From Candidatus Pacearchaeota archaeon (GTDB taxonomy: Archaea > Nanobdellota > Nanobdellia > Pacearchaeales > GW2011-AR1), in assembly GCA_016181895.1 (NCBI GenBank), contig JACOYL010000009.1, forward strand, positions 67,346-100,596: DNA of 33,251 nt. The letters are read 5' to 3'. The position numbers were made by a program, and so were the translations under genes. Below are positions 25,967-33,251 of this stretch, one piece after another (the first letter of the stretch is position 1; each line of letters begins with the position of its first letter). The notes below the pieces were generated by a model. That model was given only the letters and a program-made list of their open reading frames with translations. It had not been told where the DNA came from and made no database searches.

Positions 25967-27382
25967 ATGCAGACTGAAATTCGGGAAAAAGAGATTCTTG
26001 TGACAAGAGAAGTATATGATGTTTCCAACAAGGAGGATTTGACTTTCAAATCCAAGCCTGGAATCAATGAAGAGGTTGTTCGCGAAATCTCAAAACACAA
26101 ACAGGAACCGGAATGGATGCTTCAAAAAAGGCTTATCGGATTAAGGGTTTTCAACGAGCTTCCGACGCCGATATGGGGCCCGAATATTTTGGATTTGGAT
26201 TTGTCAAAGATACATTTTTTTATGCGTCCCAATGCAAAATCAAATGCGGAAAATTGGGCAGAGGTTCCGGAAGACATAAGAAAAACTTACGAGAAGCTTG
26301 GAATTCCCGAAGCCGAGAGAATAGCGCTTGCGGGAACAGGAGCCCAATATGAGTCTGAAGTTGTTTATCACAAATTGAAAGAGCAATGGGAAAAACTCGG
26401 CGTGATTTTCTTGGATTTCGACGAAGCAGTGAAAAAACATCCTGAAATCGTAAGAAAATATTTCATGAATTCCTGCGTTCCGATAAGATTGCACAAGTTC
26501 GCGGCTTTGCATGCGGCTGTCAACAGCGGCGGAACTTTTATTTACGTTCCAAAAAACGTGAAGATAGACATGCCTTTGCAAGCATATTTTAGGATGAATG
26601 CGCGAAGCGGCGGGCAATTCGAGCACACATTAATCATTGCAGACGAAGGTTCTGAAATTCATTACATAGAAGGCTGCTCTGCGCCAAGATATATTGAAAA
26701 CTCTTTGCATGCGGGATGCGTTGAAATTCATGTTCTGAAAAATGCCAGAGTGCGTTACAGCAGCATTGAAAACTGGAGCAGAAACACTTACAATCTAAAC
26801 ACAAAGCGTGCAATTGTTTATGAGAATGGAATTATGGAATGGGTTAACGGAAATCTTGGATCTCGGGTTACGATGTTGTATCCCTGTTCTGTTCTCAGAG
26901 GAAAAGGAGCAAGAACAGATTATCTTGGAATTGCATACGCGGGACAGGAACAGCATCAGGACACTGGTTGCAAAGTTTATCATCTTGCTCCAAACACAAG
27001 TTCAAACATTATAAGCAAGGGAATTTCAAAAAACGGCGGAATCTCAAGTTATCGCGGTTTGGTGGAAATTAAAAAAGGAGCCATAGGTTCTAAGTCAAGC
27101 ACGAGGTGCGACGGCTTGATGCTCGACGATATAAGCAAATCAACAACGTTTCCAAGCATGAATGTCCAGGAAAGCGACGTGACAGCTTCGCATGAAGCAG
27201 CGGTTGGAAAAGTCGGGGAAGACCAATTGTTTTATTTGATGTCGCGCGGCTTGTCTGAATCTGAAGCGACAAAATTAATAGTCTCTGGTTTTATAGAACC
27301 GATTGTGAAAGAACTTCCTTTGGAATACGCCGTTGAGCTTAACAGATTAATTGAACTTGAAATAGAAAATTCTGTCTGCTAA
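25967..27382 (+). CDS. sufB: Fe-S cluster assembly scaffold SufB
   Basis: SufB/SufD family features (YIEGCSAP, DISKSTTFPSMNV, EAAVGKVGEDQLFYLMSRGLSESEA) in a suf operon. Confidence 0.95.
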   Translation: MQTEIREKEILVTREVYDVSNKEDLTFKSKPGINEEVVREISKHKQEPEWMLQKRLIGLRVFNELPTPIWGPNILDLDLSKIHFFMRPNAKSNAENWAEVPEDIRKTYEKLGIPEAERIALAGTGAQYESEVVYHKLKEQWEKLGVIFLDFDEAVKKHPEIVRKYFMNSCVPIRLHKFAALHAAVNSGGTFIYVPKNVKIDMPLQAYFRMNARSGGQFEHTLIIADEGSEIHYIEGCSAPRYIENSLHAGCVEIHVLKNARVRYSSIENWSRNTYNLNTKRAIVYENGIMEWVNGNLGSRVTMLYPCSVLRGKGARTDYLGIAYAGQEQHQDTGCKVYHLAPNTSSNIISKGISKNGGISSYRGLVEIKKGAIGSKSSTRCDGLMLDDISKSTTFPSMNVQESDVTASHEAAVGKVGEDQLFYLMSRGLSESEATKLIVSGFIEPIVKELPLEYAVELNRLIELEIENSVC

Positions 27383-27403
27383 CTAAATTATCTTAATCTA
27401 AAA

Positions 27404-27703
27404 ATGTCGGAAAAACTTACTAAAAAACACGCCGTCTCTGCGTTGAAAAAAGTCACGGATCCTGAATTGGGTTTGGACATATACACTTTGGAATTGATTT
27501 ACGACATAAATCTGAAAGATGACGATTCTGTTGTTATAAAAATGACTTTAACAAGTCCCATGTGTCCTTACGGGCCCTCGCTGATGAATGATGTGAAAGA
27601 CAAGTTGAAACAAAAGGGTTTCAAGAACCCGGAAATAGATTTGGTTTTCGAGCCCATTTGGGAACCGAGCGAAAAAGTTAAAATGCTTCTTGGTTTGCAA
27701 TGA
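27404..27703 (+). CDS. DUF59/MIP18 family Fe-S assembly protein (SufT-like)
   Basis: VTDPELGLDIYTLELIYDI and TSPMCPYGPSL. Confidence 0.9.
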   Translation: MSEKLTKKHAVSALKKVTDPELGLDIYTLELIYDINLKDDDSVVIKMTLTSPMCPYGPSLMNDVKDKLKQKGFKNPEIDLVFEPIWEPSEKVKMLLGLQ

Positions 27704-27704
27704 A

Positions 27705-28220
27705 ATGGCTGATGAATTGGTTGATGTTGTTAATGAACAAGACGAGATAATTGGAAAAGAATGGAAAAGTGTTTGTCACAAGGAAGGAATTTTACACAGA
27801 ATTGCGGCTGTTTTTATCTTTAACGATAAAGGCGAGCTTTTGTTGCAGAAAAGGTCAACGAAAAAATCCATCGGTTCTGGATTATATGATTATTCCGCTT
27901 CAGGACATATTGGTGCTGGAGAGAGTTATAAAGATGGAGCAAGAAAAGAATTGAATGAAGAATTAGGAATTGATACAAAATTGAAAGAATTTTCAGGAAG
28001 GATTAAAACTGAGAATTTTCGAGAAGAAGGGGTTAATATTAAACATCATATAACTTTATTTGTTGGGTATAACAACGGTCCATTCAATATCCAAAAAGAA
28101 GAATTGGATTCTGTTGCTTTTTTTGATTTGGGAAATATTGAAAAAATGATTTTAAGAAACCCGGAAAAATTTACTATGGGTTTTAAGCTTGGATTTAAAT
28201 CTTATATGGAGAAAAAATGA
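27705..28220 (+). CDS. Nudix hydrolase family protein
   Basis: Nudix box GHIGAGESYKDGARKELNEELGI. Confidence 0.92.
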   Translation: MADELVDVVNEQDEIIGKEWKSVCHKEGILHRIAAVFIFNDKGELLLQKRSTKKSIGSGLYDYSASGHIGAGESYKDGARKELNEELGIDTKLKEFSGRIKTENFREEGVNIKHHITLFVGYNNGPFNIQKEELDSVAFFDLGNIEKMILRNPEKFTMGFKLGFKSYMEKK

Positions 28221-29440
28221 TTATCAACAACGACGTCGCAAAAAAATTGAAAAAAGATTTTCCCATTTTCAAAAACAATCCTAAATTGATTTATCTTGAC
28301 AACGGAGCCACGACGCAAAAGCCGAATCGGGTCATAAACACGATAAAGGAATTCTATGAAAAATACAATGCAAATGTAGCAAGAGGATTTTATAAACAAT
28401 CTCAGATTGCCATGGAACAGTATCAAAATGCTCGCAGAATTGTGGCAAAGTTCATAAATGCCGAAGCGGAAGAAATAATTTTCACTCATAATGCGACGGA
28501 TTCGATAAACTCTGTTGCTTATGCGATTGAATCAATTATTCCTGAGGGAAGGGATGAAATTGTTCTCACGGAAATGGAGCATCATTCTAACCTGATTCCT
28601 TGGCAGCAATTGGCTTTCAGGTCAGGATTCAAATTAAAATTTATCAAAATAAAAGACGATTTCACTCTTGATTTGCAAGATGCACAGGAAAAAATAACAA
28701 AGAAGACGGCGATTGTCTCTCTCACGCATGTTTCAAATTCCCTTGGAACGATAAATCCTGTTGAAGAAATTGTAAAGATTGCAAAATCTCTTGGGGTTTT
28801 AACTTTGATTGACGCGACGCAAAGCGTTCCCCATATGAAAGTCGACGTCGGGAAAATTGGTTCTGATTTTCTTGTTTTCTCGGGACACAAGATGCTCGGA
28901 CCTACAGGAGTGGGAGTTCTATATGGAAAAAGAGAACTTTTGGAAAAAATGCAACCATTTAATTTCGGCGGAGGAATGATAAAATCCGTGTCCAAAGAAT
29001 CCTCAGAATTTGCGGATTTGCCTGAAAAATTCGAGGCTGGAACTCCGAACATTGCCGGCGCGGTTGCTCTTGCAGAAGCAATAACTTACATTGACAAAAT
29101 CGGCGTTGATAACATTCACAGATGGGAAAGCGAATTGATGAAATATTTGATTGAAAGTTTGAAGAAAGTCGGAGACATTGTTCTTTACAATGTGGGATTG
29201 AAAAACACTTCTGGAATCTTGTCTTTTAACATAAAAGGAATCCACGCCCACGATGTTGCTTCAATTTTGGATTCATACGATGTGGCAGTAAGAGCAGGAC
29301 ATCATTGCTGCATGCCTTTGATGAAGCGTCTTGGAATTCCGGGAACAGTGAGGGCAAGCTTTTATTTTTACAATACTTACGAGGACATTGACAAATTTGT
29401 GGAAGCGGTAAAGAAAACCAAGGAGAAATTTGGAAGATGA
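28217..29440 (+). CDS. sufS: Cysteine desulfurase, SufS type
   Basis: YLDNGATTQKP, FSGHKMLGPTGVGVLYG, RAGHHCC. Confidence 0.96.
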   Translation: MIINNDVAKKLKKDFPIFKNNPKLIYLDNGATTQKPNRVINTIKEFYEKYNANVARGFYKQSQIAMEQYQNARRIVAKFINAEAEEIIFTHNATDSINSVAYAIESIIPEGRDEIVLTEMEHHSNLIPWQQLAFRSGFKLKFIKIKDDFTLDLQDAQEKITKKTAIVSLTHVSNSLGTINPVEEIVKIAKSLGVLTLIDATQSVPHMKVDVGKIGSDFLVFSGHKMLGPTGVGVLYGKRELLEKMQPFNFGGGMIKSVSKESSEFADLPEKFEAGTPNIAGAVALAEAITYIDKIGVDNIHRWESELMKYLIESLKKVGDIVLYNVGLKNTSGILSFNIKGIHAHDVASILDSYDVAVRAGHHCCMPLMKRLGIPGTVRASFYFYNTYEDIDKFVEAVKKTKEKFGR

Positions 29441-29817
29441 ATTTAATTGAAACAAAAAAATATGAACGATTTAGAACAGAATTTTATATAACTCCAAAAG
29501 TCAATAAATTTCTGAAGAATAATAACGTTAATTATGATGAAATTTTAGAAGATGATTTTCATTGGTATGAACATTCTTTATTTGAACAAGTTGATGAAAA
29601 TGATGATGGAATTCCTGATGAAAAATTTGGAAAAAAATTCAAAGTAATATATTACGGAATTGTAATAAAATGGATTGATAAAAAACCAGAAGGATTTGAG
29701 GATAAATTTAAATATGATAAGAAGAAACTCATTTCTGATTGGATAAGAACCGTAGCACAAACCTTAAATCATAAGTCCTTTGCAATTAAATATAAGATTT
29801 TAATGAAGGAAATTTAA
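29437..29817 (+). CDS. Hypothetical protein in the suf operon
   Basis: 4-nt overlap with sufS; internal DENDDGIPDE. Confidence 0.7.
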   Translation: MNLIETKKYERFRTEFYITPKVNKFLKNNNVNYDEILEDDFHWYEHSLFEQVDENDDGIPDEKFGKKFKVIYYGIVIKWIDKKPEGFEDKFKYDKKKLISDWIRTVAQTLNHKSFAIKYKILMKEI

Positions 29818-29833
29818 ACAAAATAAAAAATTC

Positions 29834-29890
29834 AAAAAACCCGACCGCTCTGAAAGAGCGCCTCACTTTGCGAGGTTCGTCGGGTTTTTT
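29834..29890. terminator. Three-way-junction palindrome with U-tract, candidate terminator or processing site
   Basis: 12-bp outer stem AAAAAACCCGAC/GTCGGGTTTTTT enclosing hairpins CGCTCT-GAA-AGAGCG and CCTC-ACTTTGC-GAGG. Confidence 0.65.
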
Positions 29891-29902
29891 CCTAACAAAA
29901 AA

Positions 29903-30307
29903 ATGACCGACTCAAATTTTCCCGAGAGAATGTACAAGGAACACATTCTTGAATTGTACAAAAGCCCTGAAAATTTCGGCATCTTGGAAAATGCGACGCA
30001 CAAGCACACCGAAACAAATGCGTCGTGCGGCGACGAATTTACGATGCAGTTCATAATTGAAGACGGAAAAATTAAAGACGTGAAATTCTACGGAAGCGGC
30101 TGCGTGATGAGCACGGTTTCAGCATCTTTATTAACCTCCAAGATAAAAGGCATGGAAATGGAAGAGGCAAAAAATCTCTCTCGCGACGACGTCTTGGATT
30201 TGCTGAAAATAAAAGTCAACCCCGGAAGAATAAAATGCGTTCTTCTTCCTCTCTACGCGGTTAAAAATGCGATTACGCATACGCATCGCGAGACACTGAA
30301 AATATAA
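29903..30307 (+). CDS. sufU: Fe-S scaffold SufU/IscU family
   Basis: ASCGDE, GSGCVMSTVSASLL, RIKCVLLP. Confidence 0.92.
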   Translation: MTDSNFPERMYKEHILELYKSPENFGILENATHKHTETNASCGDEFTMQFIIEDGKIKDVKFYGSGCVMSTVSASLLTSKIKGMEMEEAKNLSRDDVLDLLKIKVNPGRIKCVLLPLYAVKNAITHTHRETLKI

Positions 30308-30308
30308 A

Positions 30309-31037
30309 ATGCCGTTCCTGGAAATAAAAAATCTGAATGTGAATGTCGAGGGAAAAGAGATAATTAAAAATCTGAATCTGAATCTTGAAAAAGGAAAAAT
30401 CTATGCTTTGATGGGCCCGAATGGAAGCGGAAAATCAACACTTTCGCAGGTTTTGATAGGAAATCCCAAATACAATTTTTCGGGAGAAATATTTTTTGAG
30501 AATGAGGATATTTCAAATTTAAAGCCGAATGAAAGGGCAAAAAAGGGATTGTTTCTTTCTTTCCAGTATCCTGTTGAAATTTCCGGAATAACGATTTCGA
30601 ATTTCCTGAAAACAGCATTGAATTCATTAAAAGGAAAAAAAATCTCGCCGATAGAATTTTGGAACATTCTTGACAAGCATTCTAAAAAATTAAATATTGA
30701 CAAAACTTTTCTCTCACGATTTTTGAACGAAGGATTTTCCGGCGGTGAAAAGAAAAAGGCGGAAATTCTACAAATGCTGATTTTGAATCCAAAACTCGCG
30801 ATTCTTGACGAAACAGACTCCGGCTTGGACATAGATTCATTAAGAACAGTTGCCGAAGGAATAAAAAATTTTGCCGACAAGGACAAGACTGTTCTGTTGA
30901 TAACCCATTACAAAAGAATTCTTGAATATGTAAAACCAGATAAAATATTCATCATGAAACGCGGAAAAATAATAACCGAAGGAGGTTCCGAATTAATAGA
31001 CGAACTTGAAAAAAAAGGCTATGAAGGATTAAAATGA
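30309..31037 (+). CDS. sufC: Fe-S assembly ATPase SufC
   Basis: Walker A GPNGSGKST, signature FSGGEKKKAEILQ, Walker B LAILDETDSGLD. Confidence 0.97.
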   Translation: MPFLEIKNLNVNVEGKEIIKNLNLNLEKGKIYALMGPNGSGKSTLSQVLIGNPKYNFSGEIFFENEDISNLKPNERAKKGLFLSFQYPVEISGITISNFLKTALNSLKGKKISPIEFWNILDKHSKKLNIDKTFLSRFLNEGFSGGEKKKAEILQMLILNPKLAILDETDSGLDIDSLRTVAEGIKNFADKDKTVLLITHYKRILEYVKPDKIFIMKRGKIITEGGSELIDELEKKGYEGLK

Positions 31038-31732
31038 TATCTGTTTTCAGTTCCGAGGTTTTGGAAATAAAAAATCTCGAAGGAAACGTAAAAATTTTAA
31101 AACTTTTCGTGCCTGAAAATTTTGTTTTCAAGGCAGGACAATATGTTTCAATATCCGTGCCTTTTCATGGAAAAAAATTAAGGCGTCCTTACTCAATTGC
31201 CTCGCCTCCTGGAAAAAATGGATTCATAGAATTGTGCATCAAAATTGTTGACGGGCTTGCATCAAATTATGTAAAAACCCTTTCCGAAGGGGATGAAATA
31301 GAATTATTCGGTCCTCTTGGAAAATTCGTTTTTGAAGAATCGTCAAAAAACAAGGACGTTGTTTTCGTTTCAGCAGGCACTGGAGTCACTCCTTTTGTGA
31401 GCATGATTCCTAATTTATTGGAAAACGGGTTCAAAAACAAGATAATACTTATAAAGGGATTCCGTTACGAAGAAAATATTTTGTATGACAAGGAATTTTC
31501 TGAATTAAGAAAAAAGTGTTCAAACTTTGAATTTCACGATGTTTTAAGCCGTCCTAAAAATCCTGCTTATAAAAACAAGGGATACGTGCAGGATTTTCTT
31601 GAAAAATTTGTTCCAAAAGAAAATTGCGACATTTATATCTGCGGCTTGTCTCCGATGATAAATTCCGTGAAGGAAAAATCCTTGTCTTTGGGAATTCCCG
31701 AGAACAGGATTTTTTTCGAGAAGTATGATTAA
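31034..31732 (+). CDS. FAD/NAD(P)-binding ferredoxin reductase-like protein
   Basis: RPYSIASPP FAD motif; SAGTGVTPFVSMI NAD(P) motif; overlaps sufC by 4 nt. Confidence 0.9.
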   Translation: MISVFSSEVLEIKNLEGNVKILKLFVPENFVFKAGQYVSISVPFHGKKLRRPYSIASPPGKNGFIELCIKIVDGLASNYVKTLSEGDEIELFGPLGKFVFEESSKNKDVVFVSAGTGVTPFVSMIPNLLENGFKNKIILIKGFRYEENILYDKEFSELRKKCSNFEFHDVLSRPKNPAYKNKGYVQDFLEKFVPKENCDIYICGLSPMINSVKEKSLSLGIPENRIFFEKYD

Positions 31733-31734
31733 TC

Positions 31735-31865
31735 CCATCCGCCAACTTCCAACTGCCTGCCCAAAGAAACCAGTATTAACTCACAAACAACTTTTATCAA
31801 CTCCATCAAATATTAATTTTCATTAAAGTTTTTTTACATTAACCTTTTTGTTAAGCGGAGCGCTT
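31735..31865 (+). repeat. Single degenerate unit of the ~110-bp intergenic repeat family
   Basis: ACTGCCTGCCC...CAGTATTAACTCACAAACAACTTTTATCAA...TTTTTTTACATTAACCTTTTTGTTAAGCGGAGCGC. Confidence 0.5.
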
Positions 31866-31982
31866 TTCCTTGGATTTCACATGTAGTGACCATATTCAAA
31901 AATGTTTTTAAACGATTTTTTCCTTTTCATAAAATGCTTAAACTAAAATTGATGATTTTGTTAAAATCATTTTCTGACGAAA

Positions 31983-32396
31983 ATGCTTAAAGAAGTTTTG
32001 CTGATTTTTCTTTCTCTTTGCGGCTTTGGAATTTCATTTCACATATGGAGAAAAATTCACATACAGAAAAAGAAGCTCAAATGCATCATCGGCGACGGCG
32101 GTTGCAATGCGGTTGTAAAAAGCAAATACGGGCATCTTTTCGGAATAGACAACACGATTCTCGGAATGTTATATTACCTGTTTATCTTCGCCGTCGGATT
32201 AATCTACTTTATTTTTCCGCAAATAACATTTTTGAATTATTTCATTCTCGGAGAAAAAATAACAACAGGCTTTGCCGCGGGAATGTCTGTTCTTCTGACT
32301 TTTATCCAGTTTGGAATTTTAAAACAATATTGTGAATACTGCACTTTTGCAAACATCACGAATGTCTTGATTTTTCTGGTTGTGATGATTTTGTAA
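31983..32396 (+). CDS. Vitamin K epoxide reductase (VKOR) family membrane protein
   Basis: KCIIGDGGCNAVVKSKYGHLFGIDNTILG and QYCEYC with TM helices. Confidence 0.88.
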   Translation: MLKEVLLIFLSLCGFGISFHIWRKIHIQKKKLKCIIGDGGCNAVVKSKYGHLFGIDNTILGMLYYLFIFAVGLIYFIFPQITFLNYFILGEKITTGFAAGMSVLLTFIQFGILKQYCEYCTFANITNVLIFLVVMIL

Positions 32397-32439
32397 ATTA
32401 GTACAACAATTTATTTAAGGGAGTTCGCATCGAGAGATT

Positions 32440-32778
32440 ATGGAAACTTCTACTAGAAGTTTAAGTATAAATGACCCATTATATTTAGCTATAAAAGGGA
32501 CTATTGATAGTTTAAATCAAATAAACGAATTGATAGATAATAATAAAGATAGAATTCATTCAAAGATATTTTATTCAATAGCTCTAATTTTTGGAGTTAT
32601 TACCGCGGTCTTTATAGAATTTTTTAATATTTTAATATTATTGGTTTTTGGAAATGTCTTATTAGTTTTATTGATAATATTTGCTAAAGACTTTTACCAT
32701 AGAAGAAGAAAGCTTGCAACAGAACAAGATAAAATAAAAAAAGGACTAGAAGATTTAGGTATTAAAATAAAAGATTAA
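32440..32778 (+). CDS. Hypothetical membrane protein
   Basis: 112-aa ORF with two TM segments. Confidence 0.65.
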   Translation: METSTRSLSINDPLYLAIKGTIDSLNQINELIDNNKDRIHSKIFYSIALIFGVITAVFIEFFNILILLVFGNVLLVLLIIFAKDFYHRRRKLATEQDKIKKGLEDLGIKIKD

Positions 32779-32782
32779 ATTC

Positions 32783-33251
32783 TCACGCCAAATATCCCTC
32801 AATGATTTGTTGGAAGGAACCGAAAGGATATGCTCCGCTTAATGGTGTGCCTTCATTGTCTTCGGATTTCATTATAACAAAGAAAGGCGTTCCCTGTCCT
32901 CCTGCGGCGGTTGCAGCGCTCGTGTCTTTGACAACTTCGCTTCTGTATTTTCCGGAGTCCAAGCAAGATGAAATGTCATATCCCAAATCAGAAGCCCAGG
33001 ATTTCAAATCTTCGTTTGTATAAACAACCGTCTTGGAAACCGCGCCTGTTGCAGAGCCGGAATCAAGAATATTTTGTTCCGAGAATATTTTATCATGATA
33101 TTTGAAATAAGCCTCGTCCCCGCCTTTTTCTCTGACGCATTCAGCAGCCTCTGCGCTTGGCTGCGCCATTGGATGCAATGAACTCAAAGGAAAATCCCTG
33201 AAAACAAGTTTTACTTTTCCCGTGTCAATATATTGCGTTTTTATCTGCGAG
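32783..33251 (-). CDS. DsbA-like thioredoxin-fold protein (5' end outside window)
   Basis: Frame open to the window edge (QIKTQYIDTGKVKLVFRDFPLSSLHPMA...); GQGTPFFVI cis-Pro motif. Confidence 0.82.
   Translation of the reverse strand, partial: SQIKTQYIDTGKVKLVFRDFPLSSLHPMAQPSAEAAECVREKGGDEAYFKYHDKIFSEQNILDSGSATGAVSKTVVYTNEDLKSWASDLGYDISSCLDSGKYRSEVVKDTSAATAAGGQGTPFFVIMKSEDNEGTPLSGAYPFGSFQQIIEGYLA

Noticed and set aside
26240-27272. Minus-strand ORFs opposite sufB
   Set aside because: Antisense frames without recognisable features.

Overview
The window looks like an archaeal chromosome segment, probably from a small-genome DPANN-type lineage (inference from gene content only). Recognisable genes are a thermosome subunit, EF-1A and EF-2, adjacent pyrC/pyrD homologues, a SUF Fe-S assembly operon (SufB, DUF59/SufT-like, Nudix, SufS, small ORF, SufU, SufC, FNR-like; no SufD visible), a DUF2779 nuclease, a Fic protein, SET-domain, matrixin-like, VKOR and DsbA-like proteins, several secreted proteins and many hypotheticals. 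Three tRNA genes can be read by eye: Gly(GCC) on minus, Tyr(GTA) with a ~111-nt intron, and Leu(TAA) with a ~20-nt intron. The strongest non-coding signal is a ~60-nt structured leader shared by the EF-1A and EF-2 genes. It ends exactly at each start codon and can form two mutually exclusive folds, one of which buries the Shine-Dalgarno sequence. The tRNA-Tyr intron carries a near-exact reverse complement of this leader, so the intron RNA could pair with both elongation-factor mRNAs. A diverged version of the same motif sits in a structured ~190-nt segment after tRNA-Leu, bounded by a duplicated tRNA 3' end. Other items of interest: a tRNA-Gly 3'-end direct repeat flanking the Fic gene, a family of ~110-bp degenerate intergenic repeats at three loci, a three-way-junction palindrome inside the suf operon, and short ORFs (two very acidic) missed by the supplied ORF track. 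No database search or folding program was run; all structures were paired by hand.
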